Assembly: GCF_048270095.1 (NCBI RefSeq)
Contig: NZ_JBLWTL010000001.1
Location: forward strand, 310,001 to 374,000
Direction of reading: 5' to 3'
Source of the DNA: Maricaulis sp048270095
GTDB taxonomy: Bacteria; Pseudomonadota; Alphaproteobacteria; Caulobacterales; Maricaulaceae
Length of the DNA: 64,000 bases
The position numbers and the translations under genes are program-made. This document shows, in pieces, positions 34,167-42,670 of the stretch. The notes below the pieces were generated by a model. It ran no database searches. It was not told where the DNA came from and saw only the letters and a list, made by a program, of their open reading frames with translations. Positions within the stretch are counted from its first letter, which is position 1. Each line of letters begins with the position of its first letter.

Positions 34167-35789
34167 ATGCGCGAGACTGTCAGACGCACCCGCGCCTTCC
34201 TTCGTGGCCTCGCGCCGCGGGCGTCGTCGCGTCTGGCACAGCTCATCCTGATGGCCAATTTTGTCGCCCTGGGTGTGCTGGTGGTTGGCATGCTGGCGCT
34301 GACCGAGACGCGTCGCGGCCTCGTCAATGCCAAGCTGGATTCCCTGCGGAGCCAGGGCGAATTGATCGCCAATGTGCTGGCCGAAGGGGCGTCGGACGGA
34401 ATACCGGCCCCGGCCTTGCGCAATCATGATGCCCGCGCGCTATTGCGCCAGCTCTATGTTCCGGCGGAGGCGCGTGTGCTGGTCTTTGACAAGGGTGCAA
34501 GCCTGGTCGCCGACAGCCATCTCCTCGCCGATGTCTTTGAAACCTCAGAATTGCCACCGGCCGGCGCCGATCCCGCCGGTGAGGGTGAGACGAGTGACGC
34601 CCTGCCAGTGCGCCTGCTCGACGGGTTCGCGGACATCCTGCGTTCGCCTGAGGAGCGCGCAGCCCTGAATCGTGATCTTCGAGATGAAGTACGCCAGGCG
34701 ATTTCCGGCGGCATTGTTGCGGGCGTCCGGCGCGAGGTCGATGGCCGGCGTGTGGTCTCGGTCTCCATTCCCATCCAGCATGTCCGGGCCGTCGTCGGTG
34801 TCGTGACAATTGAATCCTATGATCTCGACCGGCTGATTGACGCCGACCGGCAGGCCTTGCTGCCCTTCATTCTGATCGCGGCCCTGGTAACGGCGATGTC
34901 GTCGCTGGCGTTGACCGTTTTCATTGCGCGGCCGATCCGGCGCCTGGCGCGGGCGGCGCATGAGGCGCGGCGTGCCGGCGGGCGGCGGGTCAAAATGCCG
35001 GACCTTGGTGCGCGTAATGACGAGATTGGCGAACTCGGTGTCGCGCTGGCGGAGATGACCGATGCGCTCTATGACCGTCTCGATGCGATCGAGAGCTTTG
35101 CCGCCGACGTTGCCCATGAACTCAAAAACCCGCTGACTTCGATTCGCTCCGCAGCTGAAACCCTGCCGAAGGCGAAGGATGATGTTCGACGTGGCCGCTT
35201 GCTGGCTGTCATTACCGCCGATGTCGCGCGTCTGGACCGGTTGATCACGGATATCTCCCGCGCCTCCCGTGTCGATGCGGAGCTGGCGCGCGAGGACGTC
35301 GGGCCATTTGATCTGGGCGGCCTGCTGGCCAGCCTCGCCGAGGCCTATAGCGAAGCATCGTCAAGCCAGACGCCGGTGGTGTTTGAGAGCCAGGTTCGCA
35401 ATAGCCGGGTGCTGGGGCGTGAAGGGCCGCTGGGGCAGGTATTCCGCAATCTGATTGATAATGCCATCACCTTCAGCCCGCCGGGCGGAAAGGTTTATGT
35501 CACCGCCATCCGCGGTCAACGAGAGCCGCGCGAAACCATGCTCATCACGGTCGATGATGACGGCCCCGGAATTCCCGAAGAAAATCTCGAAGCGGTGTTT
35601 GATCGCTTCTATACCCAACGCCCGACCGGCGCAGCCTTCGGGACGCATTCGGGCCTGGGACTGGCGATCTCACGCCAGATTATCAAGGCGCATGGCGGCC
35701 GTATCACTGCCAGCAACAGGTGTGATGTGACGGGGGCGTGCCTGGGGGCCCGTTTCACCGTCGAGCTGCCGGCGGCACCTGCTCACTGA
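34167..35789 (+). CDS. chvG: ChvG-type sensor histidine kinase
   Basis: A 540-residue kinase from ATG 34167. It has membrane helices at about 25-48 and 225-250 around a periplasmic sensor, a HAMP segment (FIARPIRRLARAAHEAR), and a DHp domain with phosphorylated His317 in ADVAHELKNPLTSI. The ATPase boxes are DNAITFSPPGG, DDGPGIPEENLEAVFDRFY and HSGLGLAISRQI. It is the partner of ChvI. In many relatives hprK follows; here only 67 bases separate chvG from EIIA. Confidence 0.95.
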   Translation: MRETVRRTRAFLRGLAPRASSRLAQLILMANFVALGVLVVGMLALTETRRGLVNAKLDSLRSQGELIANVLAEGASDGIPAPALRNHDARALLRQLYVPAEARVLVFDKGASLVADSHLLADVFETSELPPAGADPAGEGETSDALPVRLLDGFADILRSPEERAALNRDLRDEVRQAISGGIVAGVRREVDGRRVVSVSIPIQHVRAVVGVVTIESYDLDRLIDADRQALLPFILIAALVTAMSSLALTVFIARPIRRLARAAHEARRAGGRRVKMPDLGARNDEIGELGVALAEMTDALYDRLDAIESFAADVAHELKNPLTSIRSAAETLPKAKDDVRRGRLLAVITADVARLDRLITDISRASRVDAELAREDVGPFDLGGLLASLAEAYSEASSSQTPVVFESQVRNSRVLGREGPLGQVFRNLIDNAITFSPPGGKVYVTAIRGQREPRETMLITVDDDGPGIPEENLEAVFDRFYTQRPTGAAFGTHSGLGLAISRQIIKAHGGRITASNRCDVTGACLGARFTVELPAAPAH

Positions 35790-35856
35790 CAATCAAGCTG
35801 CTTGTGTTGCAAAAAGGCGCTTCCCCGCGGGGCCAAGCCGCGATTAGATGCTTCGC

Positions 35857-36264
35857 ATGATAGGAGTTGTCGTCGTTAGTCATGGCCGTCTGGCCGATGA
35901 ATTCGTCGCCGCCACAGAGCATGTGGTCGGGCCGATGGATGCGTTTCTTGCTGTCTGCATTGGGCCCGACGACGATATGGAAAAGCGCCGGGCTGATATC
36001 CGGCAGGCAATCGCCGATGCCGACCGTGGTGAGGGCGTGCTGGTTTTGACCGACATGTTTGGCGGCACGCCATCCAATCTGGCGATCTCATTGCTTGAAA
36101 CGGGCAAGGTTGAGGTCATTGCTGGCGTCAATCTGCCGATGTTGATTAAGCTGGCCGAAGCCCGGTCGCGCGCCGATCTCGATAGCCTGGCCCGGATGGG
36201 CGAGGACGCTGGCAAACGCTATATCGCGATCGCGTCCAATGTTCTCGAAGGTTCCGGCAAGTGA
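35857..36264 (+). CDS. PTS EIIA component, mannose type
   Basis: A 135-residue EIIA-Man-like protein starting MIGVVVVSHG, with the phosphorylated histidine in SHG. TDMFGGTPSNLAI and EVIAGVNLPMLIK are typical. A start at 35848 (ATG, +3 residues) is also possible. In alphaproteobacteria this protein belongs to a regulatory phosphotransferase chain linked to ChvI/ChvG, not to sugar uptake. Its stop overlaps the GTG start of ptsH as GTGA. No EIIB, EIIC or EI gene is present in the window. Confidence 0.93.
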   Translation: MIGVVVVSHGRLADEFVAATEHVVGPMDAFLAVCIGPDDDMEKRRADIRQAIADADRGEGVLVLTDMFGGTPSNLAISLLETGKVEVIAGVNLPMLIKLAEARSRADLDSLARMGEDAGKRYIAIASNVLEGSGK

Positions 36265-36536
36265 GTCGGTCTCAACGGCGCGTAACCATCTGCAATAATC
36301 GCGGCTTGCATGCCCGCGCTGCTGCGAAATTCGTCGAGATGGCGCAGAGCTATGACGCGGTCATTCACGTCTCGCGCGATGGCGAGACCGTGAATGCCGA
36401 CTCAATCATGGAATTGTTGATGCTGGCGGCCGGAAAAGGGTCGGAAATCGGCATTGAGGCCACGGGCGTCCAGGCTTCGGAAGTAGCCGATGCGCTGGCG
36501 GAACTGGTCGAAGCCGGGTTTCACGAGGAAGACTGA
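36261..36536 (+). CDS. ptsH: HPr phosphocarrier protein
   Basis: A 91-residue HPr. His17 in RGLHARAAAKFVE is the residue phosphorylated by EI. The regulatory serine in NADSIMELL (Ser48, equivalent to Ser46) is retained. GTG start overlaps the EIIA stop. The protein would hand phosphate to EIIA. HprK kinase, which acts on that serine, is normally encoded in this cluster but is absent here. Confidence 0.93.
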   Translation: MSRSQRRVTICNNRGLHARAAAKFVEMAQSYDAVIHVSRDGETVNADSIMELLMLAAGKGSEIGIEATGVQASEVADALAELVEAGFHEED

Positions 36537-36561
36537 ACCCCGGGCTGCCGCCACCTGCCCG

Positions 36562-38388
36562 TCAGTCTGATTTCTCACTTTCGACGTCGATTTCAGGGGC
36601 GCCGGGCGCAAAATCACCATTGGCAGATTCCATCATCGGATCATGATCGTCGTCGATCATGGGGTCCTCGATTGCTGGAGTCGCGACGGAATTTTCGGAT
36701 CCAGCCTCTAACGGGACCTCGGCTTGCGGTGCGGTGGCCGCCAATTCTGGAGCCGGGATGGCTTCGCTCTCCAGTCCGCCAGGGATCGCGGCGGCGATCG
36801 CCGGGATCCCGGCGCTGGTCGCAGGGGCTTCAATGGGCGCTTCGACCGCTTCGATTTCTGGCTCGGCGGGTTCGGCAATGGCAGCGACGCTGCCGGTTCC
36901 GGCTGCTGCCACAGGCATTGGCGGCGGTGCGACCACGGGCATTGTACGGTCTTCATCCAGTGCTGCAGCGGTTGCTGCGGTGTTGGTGCCGGCGCGCTCG
37001 GTATCGCTGATCGCCGCAGCAGCGGCGACGGCCTCCAGGCTTGGCAGGTCTTCATCGTCGGCGTTGGTGTCTGGCGCCGGTGCGGCTTCAGAGTTTGGCG
37101 CAGCCTCGGCCATGATCACAGGGGCTGGCGACGCTTCATCATCGGCAGCTGTGGCGGCTTCCGTGTTGTCGGTACTGGATGTCTCTGCCTCTGCGGCCGC
37201 AGTCTCGGTCGCTTCAGGTTCGGAGGCTTCCGCGGCCGCTACGTCCGGCTCAGCGCTTTCTGGCCCAGCGCTTTCCGGCCCAGCGATTTCTGGCTCGGCG
37301 CTCTGTAGTTCAGAGGTTTCATCGTCTTCGCTTCCGGCGGCGACTTCCCCATTGGCGGCGCTCTGGGCGGGCTCGGCGGCGATGCTCGTCTCGGTGGTGA
37401 TGTCCTCATCGGGCGCCGCGGCGGATGCGTCGCTGGTCTCATCGCCTTGCGCGACGGCTGAAGCGGCGGCGATTGCGGTCGCGGCGACGGCGGCTGCCAG
37501 TGGCTCCGGCGCTGCCGGCTCGGCGCGGGCCGGTTCGAGGGTGCGGACCCCTTCTTCAGGCGGATGACGCAAAACATATTCCGCCAGGCGTTCGACCCGG
37601 GCGTTGAAACGACCACCATCACGGATGCGGTTGATGAAGCCGCCGGTAATAAAGAGGAGCACGGCGCCGCCAGTCATCAACAGGGTTGCGTCCGGGCTGC
37701 CGAGGATCGCGCCGGATACAACGCAGAGCAAGGCCAATGCTGGCACGTAGAGCAGGCGCCAGGAGCGCGCGAAGAACGCGACCAGGGAAAGCGCCGCGAC
37801 GGCGATGGCGAGACTCCATTCGGTGAGCTGCTCCATCGGTACGAAGCCCAGCGCAGCAACCGCATCGAACAATCCCGACGCCAGCGCTGTTTCCATCCGC
37901 CAGCTCGCCAGCCCGGGCATCTGGGCGCCGAGCAAGGCGAAGATATCAATCGACGGCACGCCGGCCATCATCGCGCCATTCAATTCGGTCAGGAAGCTGT
38001 GCAGTGCCGGCCATGCCGCCGCGATGGCCGTCAGGGCGAGCGCGAGAACAGACAGCCACCAGTTCAGCGTCCGTGTGACCCCGGAGCGCCCCAGAATTGT
38101 CGTCGCATCGGGGGCGGCACGCATCCAGACATTTCGGGAATGATTGATGATCGCGACAGGCCGCGAGCGCCGGTTCGGTCCTGACTGCACGCGAAGAACG
38201 GTCGCTGTATCGCCCGCAGCGAGGGCGCTTGTGCGCTCGTCCAGCCTGACATCGTGAACGACGCCATCGCCGTCAGTGACACGGCCAGTGCCAGCGTCGG
38301 AACTGGAAACCTCACCGGACACGGTGATAAAATCGATCCGGCGTGAACCAAAGGACTGCCCGGCATGAGCGGTTGGCAATTGCGACAT
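36562..38388 (-). CDS. Membrane protein with long acidic low-complexity tail
   Basis: A 608-residue protein I cannot assign. Residues 1-95 form a soluble beta-rich domain (RRIDFITVSGEVSSSDAGTG, VHDVRLDERTSALAAGDTA). Residues 105-265 carry four to five membrane helices. The last 340 residues are an Ala/Glu/Pro/Ser/Asp-rich disordered tail with pentad repeats (ESAGP-type) and few aromatics. The tail may face the periplasm or cytoplasm. Its start is 230 bases from the TonB-C lipoprotein gene, and it is convergent with ptsH. The large antisense frame over the tail is an artefact of the skewed codons. Confidence 0.72.
   Translation of the reverse strand: MSQLPTAHAGQSFGSRRIDFITVSGEVSSSDAGTGRVTDGDGVVHDVRLDERTSALAAGDTATVLRVQSGPNRRSRPVAIINHSRNVWMRAAPDATTILGRSGVTRTLNWWLSVLALALTAIAAAWPALHSFLTELNGAMMAGVPSIDIFALLGAQMPGLASWRMETALASGLFDAVAALGFVPMEQLTEWSLAIAVAALSLVAFFARSWRLLYVPALALLCVVSGAILGSPDATLLMTGGAVLLFITGGFINRIRDGGRFNARVERLAEYVLRHPPEEGVRTLEPARAEPAAPEPLAAAVAATAIAAASAVAQGDETSDASAAAPDEDITTETSIAAEPAQSAANGEVAAGSEDDETSELQSAEPEIAGPESAGPESAEPDVAAAEASEPEATETAAAEAETSSTDNTEAATAADDEASPAPVIMAEAAPNSEAAPAPDTNADDEDLPSLEAVAAAAAISDTERAGTNTAATAAALDEDRTMPVVAPPPMPVAAAGTGSVAAIAEPAEPEIEAVEAPIEAPATSAGIPAIAAAIPGGLESEAIPAPELAATAPQAEVPLEAGSENSVATPAIEDPMIDDDHDPMMESANGDFAPGAPEIDVESEKSD
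37252..37296. repeat. Three 15-bp tandem repeats within the acidic tail
   Basis: Three near-identical 15-base units (AGCGCTTTCTGGCCC, AGCGCTTTCCGGCCC, AGCGATTTCTGGCTC; plus a weaker fourth) encode the repeated pentapeptide ESAGP/EIAGP on the minus strand. Unit number may vary between strains by slippage. Confidence 0.85.
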
Positions 38389-38618
38389 AACTCAACGCAC
38401 CTTGTAAAACACTTGGCGGACAGGGCTTTGTGCCAATCCGGGCCAATCAGCGGTAATTTCTGATTAATCTTACAAGTTCGGTGCCGGAAATAGAACCTGT
38501 CTTGTGATGAAGTTTATATAAGCCGTGATCCGGGCCGGGTCCGTCGTCTGGCAAAGCGGCGGGCAGGCCGCTGCGCGTGGTAATTGCGCCCGCGAGGGTG
38601 CGCGCTAGCTTGGCGCTC

Positions 38619-39062
38619 ATGATGCGCTGTTTCCTGGCTCTGTTTTGCCTCTCCCTCACCGCCTGTTCCTCCCTGCCCGGAGGACTGGCGCCGCTATCGG
38701 CTCAGCGCGGCGTCTTCCGGCCCGTTGATACCTATCCAACACCGCCCAATGTCGACCTCATGATCGGCCCGACGGATTGCCGTGGGTCGACCCTGGCAGC
38801 GCTCGAGGCGCCGACCCCTGCCTATCCCGGCGGGCCCTATTCGCGTGGCCGTCAGGGCTGGGTCGTGGTTCGTTTCCATGTCTATTCCGACGGCAGTGTT
38901 CATCGGGCCCGGGTGGCGCGAGCCGTGCCCGACGGGCCATTCAACCGCGCCGCGACACGCGCCGTCTCGAACTGGCGTTTCCGGCCACTCGACGGGGTTG
39001 AAGTGCTGGAAAACTGCGTCGTGATGTTCGAATTCCGTGCTGGCGAAGTCCAGATTCGCTGA
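38619..39062 (+). CDS. TonB C-terminal-domain lipoprotein
   Basis: A short (147-residue) protein whose signal, MMRCFLALFCLSLTACSS, has a lipobox ending at Cys17. The mature domain has PTPAYPGGPYSRGRQGWVVVRFHVYSDGSVHRARV and AVSNWRFRPLDGV, the TonB C-terminal fold. It lacks the transmembrane helix and proline spacer of true TonB, so it is probably not an energy transducer. Such lipid-anchored TonB-C domains may bind peptidoglycan or outer-membrane partners. An in-frame start at 38577 is less likely. Confidence 0.85.
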   Translation: MMRCFLALFCLSLTACSSLPGGLAPLSAQRGVFRPVDTYPTPPNVDLMIGPTDCRGSTLAALEAPTPAYPGGPYSRGRQGWVVVRFHVYSDGSVHRARVARAVPDGPFNRAATRAVSNWRFRPLDGVEVLENCVVMFEFRAGEVQIR

Positions 39063-39187
39063 TCAATACCGGTACTCGCCGAGGCGCGCTTTCCCCCGGT
39101 ATTTTGAGTTTGTGCACGGATAATGTTCGCGATTTCGCGTGGATCAAATAAGTTATTAAGAGTTTTGCGGTGGCAGGCATCGCCGCC

Positions 39188-39216
39188 GAGTCCCCGCATC
39201 GTTATCATACTGATTC
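39188..39216 (+). promoter_or_regulatory. Two GANTC methylation sites upstream of divL
   Basis: GAGTC at 39188-39192 and GATTC at 39212-39216 lie 49-77 bases before the chosen divL start. GANTC is the CcrM target, and GcrA acts on methylated promoters in Caulobacter relatives. Chance occurrence is possible, and no CtrA box (TTAA-N7-TTAA) was seen. Confidence 0.35.
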
Positions 39217-39264
39217 GTGCGGACCTCGAGATACGGGGGTGAGATCCGCCACAGGGCGAAATTG

Positions 39265-41748
39265 ATGACCGGACAGACCTTCCAGATCGTGACCCTGATC
39301 GTCACACTCGGCGCCGTGGCGTTTGCCTTCGCAACAGGGATGTGGGCCTACCGGCTGACGGCGGGCGCGCGTGCTGCACAGACATTATGGCGCCGTCGCA
39401 CCTCCGACCTGGAAGACAAGATTGCCCGCGCTGACAGCGTATTCGGGGCCCATCCGGGCCTGGTGCTGGTCTGGGATGAGCCACCTTTCGACGAGTCCGA
39501 CACAGGCTGGGGCCATCCGCGCATTTTTGGCTCGCCGGTGGCGCTGGCATCACTTCTGCGCTTTGCCGAAGCCAGTGACGGGCCTGATCCGGCCAGCACA
39601 CTGATGGAAGGTCTCGCCGATTATGAAGCGCGCTCAGCCGGCGGTGGCGAGACCACATTGCGGCTTCGCTTCCAGGAGCTGATGCAGCAGGGCAGTCCTT
39701 TCTCCCTGACCATTTTGGGCCCGGGCGGGCGTTTTCTGGAAGTCGATGGCCGTGCGGCAGGGACGCAACTGGTCGTCTGGCTTTCGGATTCCACGATCCG
39801 TGGCCTGGAGGAATCCGGCGCGCGTGGCCGGGTTGAGGAGGCGCAACGTCTCGTCAGCAAGGATCCGATGGCCTTCCTCGACATGCTCGGCCGTGCCCCT
39901 TTCCCGGCCTGGCGCATGAATGCGACCGGCCGGCTGGAATGGGCCAATCAGGCCTATGTGAACGCAGTCGATGCCGAGACGATTGACGAGGTTCTTCAAA
40001 AACAGACCACGCTCGATGCGGCGATGGCCGAACAGGCCGGCAAGGCGACCGCGAAGGCCGATGTTGTCGGCGATACACGCGTGATTGTTGTCGGCGGCCG
40101 GCGGCGGGCAATGCAATTCCTTGTTTTCCCGGTTTCTGGAGGCGCAGCCGGCTTTGCGCTCGACGTCACCGAAGGCGAGGATGCGAAGAGTGACCTGTCG
40201 CGGTTCCGGCGCGCTCATGATGAAACCCTGAACCATATGGCCGAAGCCGTGGTCGTGTTCGATCGTTCAAAACGGACATCCTTCCACAACACGGCTTTTT
40301 CGAAATTGTTCAAGCTCGACGAAGCGTGGCTCAATGACCGTCCCGGGCACGGTCAATTGCTGGACCGTATGCGCGAAAAGCGCCTGCTCCCGGAACAGGC
40401 TGATTTCGCGGAGTGGAAGGCCAATGAGCTGGCTCGCTACGAGCTCGCCCCGGGCGATGAAACGCCGGACGAGCTGTGGCCGGTTCCAGATGGGCGTACC
40501 TTGCGCGTCGCCCGCCAGCGTCACCCGCTCGGTGGCCTGATGTTGATTTTCGAGGACAAGACCGACGAGTTGGCCTTGCGGGCCCGCTACAACACCTTGA
40601 TCAATGTCCAGCGTGCAACGCTCGACAAATTGCATGAGGCCGTCGCTGTGTTTGGCGCCAATGGGCGTTTGCAGCTCAACAATAATGCCTTCGAGCAATT
40701 ATGGGGTTTCGATGCTGATGAGCTCGACGGGCAGCCCGACTTCGAGACTGTCGCCGAGACCTGTGCGGCCCTGTTTGCTGACGACCGGGTGTGGAATGAG
40801 ATCCGCGGCCGGGTCACGGACCCAAGCCCGCAGGCGCGCAAACAGGTCACGGGTGAAATGCATCGCTCGGATGATCGTGTGCTGACCTATCTGACCCGGC
40901 CCCTGCCCGATGGCGCGACCCTGATCTGTTGGGATGACGTCACTGACAGCCGCCGGATCGAAGAGGCTCTGCGTGAGCGCGCCGAGGCGCTGGAAACCTC
41001 CGAGCGCATCAAGACCGAATTCGTCGAGCATGTGAGCTATCAATTGCGTACGCCTCTGACGACGATTGGCGGCTATGCCGATCTGCTGGCCCAGGGCTTT
41101 GCCGGCGAGCTGACTGACCGCCAGAAAGAACCAATGGCGGCGATCCAGTCGGCCTCGTCCCACCTGGCCAAGCTGATCGATGATATTCTTGATGTGGCCG
41201 CGATTGACGCCGGCCAGCTCGAGCTCGATCTCGGTGATGTCAATCTTGAGGACGTGGTCCGCGAAGCGGCCGAACTGGTCGCGGCCCGCGCTGATCATAA
41301 TTCAGTCAAGCTGGATGTCCGCATCGAGGGCGATATCGGCCTGCTGCGCGCAGACCGCAACCGGCTCAAACAGGTGGCGATGAACCTTTTGTCCAATGCG
41401 CTGCGCCATGTGCAACCCGGCGGCGGCATTACGATTGGTGCCCGCCGGGAAAGCGATCAGCTCACCCTGTGGGTCAATGATAATGGCGAGGGGATCGCAC
41501 CGGACAAGCAGGCCACTGTGTTCGATCGCTTCGCCCGCGGCGAGCGTGGCGGTGCCGGTCTGGGTCTGGCGCTGGTGAAGGATATCGCCCTGCTGCATGG
41601 CGGCTGGGTCGAGCTGAAATCAGAACCCGGCAAGGGCACGCTGGTCGCCTGCCATCTGCCGGCCGAGGCCCGTAGCCGGGCAACACCCAACGAGCTCGAC
41701 CTCACCGGCGTCGCAAATGAGGACGACCGGGTGAGCTCGCAGAACTAG
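39265..41748 (+). CDS. divL: DivL, cell-cycle pseudo-histidine kinase with tyrosine at the phospho site
   Basis: From ATG 39265 the product has 827 residues: an N-terminal membrane helix (about 8-29), PAS-like domains over roughly 200-570, and a DHp/ATPase core. In the H box the expected histidine is replaced by Tyr592 (HVSYQLRTPLTTIGGY), the hallmark of DivL. The ATP-binding boxes look intact (NLLSNALRH, NDNGEGIAPDK, GAGLGLALVKD). DivL binds the response regulator DivK and feeds to CckA-CtrA, controlling polarity and division. It sits by tsaE, as in Caulobacter relatives to my knowledge. The longer frame from 39217 is not favoured. Confidence 0.93.
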   Translation: MTGQTFQIVTLIVTLGAVAFAFATGMWAYRLTAGARAAQTLWRRRTSDLEDKIARADSVFGAHPGLVLVWDEPPFDESDTGWGHPRIFGSPVALASLLRFAEASDGPDPASTLMEGLADYEARSAGGGETTLRLRFQELMQQGSPFSLTILGPGGRFLEVDGRAAGTQLVVWLSDSTIRGLEESGARGRVEEAQRLVSKDPMAFLDMLGRAPFPAWRMNATGRLEWANQAYVNAVDAETIDEVLQKQTTLDAAMAEQAGKATAKADVVGDTRVIVVGGRRRAMQFLVFPVSGGAAGFALDVTEGEDAKSDLSRFRRAHDETLNHMAEAVVVFDRSKRTSFHNTAFSKLFKLDEAWLNDRPGHGQLLDRMREKRLLPEQADFAEWKANELARYELAPGDETPDELWPVPDGRTLRVARQRHPLGGLMLIFEDKTDELALRARYNTLINVQRATLDKLHEAVAVFGANGRLQLNNNAFEQLWGFDADELDGQPDFETVAETCAALFADDRVWNEIRGRVTDPSPQARKQVTGEMHRSDDRVLTYLTRPLPDGATLICWDDVTDSRRIEEALRERAEALETSERIKTEFVEHVSYQLRTPLTTIGGYADLLAQGFAGELTDRQKEPMAAIQSASSHLAKLIDDILDVAAIDAGQLELDLGDVNLEDVVREAAELVAARADHNSVKLDVRIEGDIGLLRADRNRLKQVAMNLLSNALRHVQPGGGITIGARRESDQLTLWVNDNGEGIAPDKQATVFDRFARGERGGAGLGLALVKDIALLHGGWVELKSEPGKGTLVACHLPAEARSRATPNELDLTGVANEDDRVSSQN

Positions 41749-41751
41749 CGC

Positions 41752-41771
41752 GGCGGCCCGATCGGGCCGCC
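41752..41771. terminator. Perfect 20-bp palindrome between divL and ferredoxin
   Basis: GGCGGCCCGATCGGGCCGCC is a perfect palindrome 3 bases after the divL stop, between two convergent genes. It can form a GC-rich hairpin, but no U-run follows, so it may be a weak terminator or a protein site. Confidence 0.5.
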
Positions 41772-41777
41772 AACCGG

Positions 41778-42098
41778 TTAGCCCTGGTGTTTCGGCATCC
41801 GGACGATCAGCCCGTCCAGTTCTTCAGTGACCTTGATCTGGCAGGACAGGCGCGAGGTTTCGGTGACGCCGTCGGCGAAGTCGAGCATGGAGTCTTCCAT
41901 CGCTTCGCGTGAACCGGTTTTGTCGAACCAGGCCTGGTCGACAAAGACATGGCAGGTGGCGCAGGCACAGGCCCCGCCGCAATCGGCATCAATGCCGGGA
42001 ACCATGTTGCGGACCGCGCCCTCCATGACGGTCAACCCAGTGGCGACCTCAATGCTGTGCTCGGTTCCGTTGTGCTCGATATAGGTAATCTTGGCCAT
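41778..42098 (-). CDS. [2Fe-2S] ferredoxin, adrenodoxin type
   Basis: A 106-residue ferredoxin from ATG 42098. The cluster ligands are Cys40, Cys46 and Cys49 (CGGACACATC, C-x5-C-x2-C) and Cys86 in RLSCQI. The ending ELDGLIVRMPKHQG is typical of FdxB/FdxE-like alphaproteobacterial ferredoxins that serve cytochrome P450s or Fe-S assembly. No P450 or reductase gene is adjacent. An in-frame extension to 42164 exists but is not needed for the fold. It is divergent from tsaE. Confidence 0.93.
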   Translation of the reverse strand: MAKITYIEHNGTEHSIEVATGLTVMEGAVRNMVPGIDADCGGACACATCHVFVDQAWFDKTGSREAMEDSMLDFADGVTETSRLSCQIKVTEELDGLIVRMPKHQG

Positions 42099-42202
42099 GC
42101 GACGCTCCGGTTCTATGGGTTGGAAATGAACAGCGTTCACTGCGATGTCAAGATTCAGCTTCACCGCTTGCCGTCGCTGCCGCGCTTCGTTAAGCGCGAG
42201 GC

Positions 42203-42670
42203 ATGAGCCATTCGCGCCACCTCCCGCTGACTGATCTCGCCGATACTACGGCGCTGGGCGATCGTCTCGCCGGCTTGCTGGTGGCGGGCGATATCGTCTG
42301 TCTGTCTGGCGATCTCGGGGCCGGAAAGACGACCCTGGCGCGCCAGGTGATCGCCAATATGTGCGGCGTCGACGATGCCCCGAGCCCGACCTACACCATT
42401 GTCCAGGTCTATGAGACCGGCGCTTCCGTCGCGCTCTGGCATGTTGATCTCTACCGCATCGAAGAGCCGGGCGAACTGGAACAGCTCGGGCTGGATGACG
42501 CCTTCGATGATGCCATCACACTGATTGAATGGCCGGAACGGCTTGAAGACAGCCTCCCCGGCGACCGGCTGGAAATTTCCATAGCCATCACCGGCGCGGG
42601 CGTGGACACTGTCCGGGAAGCCCGGATAACAGGGTTTGGAAGCTGGGAGAGCCGCGTTGATGAATTCTGA
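42203..42670 (+). CDS. tsaE: tRNA threonylcarbamoyladenosine biosynthesis ATPase TsaE
   Basis: TsaE is the P-loop ATPase that drives the TsaB-TsaD complex in t6A formation. The Walker A motif is GDLGAGKT (residues 36-43), with the partner segment SPTYTIVQVYE and LWHVDLYRIE. The 155-residue length is normal. It overlaps amgK by 11 bases, and the run tsaE-amgK-murU-addB-addA is tightly packed. tsaD is about 38 kb away. Confidence 0.95.
   Translation: MSHSRHLPLTDLADTTALGDRLAGLLVAGDIVCLSGDLGAGKTTLARQVIANMCGVDDAPSPTYTIVQVYETGASVALWHVDLYRIEEPGELEQLGLDDAFDDAITLIEWPERLEDSLPGDRLEISIAITGAGVDTVREARITGFGSWESRVDEF

Noticed and set aside
36659..37567. 302-codon plus-strand Ser/Ala-rich frame
   Set aside because: Antisense to the acidic Ala/Glu tail; its skew is explained by codon complementarity.
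41752..41771. Restriction or partition site
   Set aside because: The perfect palindrome between convergent genes is more simply a hairpin; only one copy was seen.
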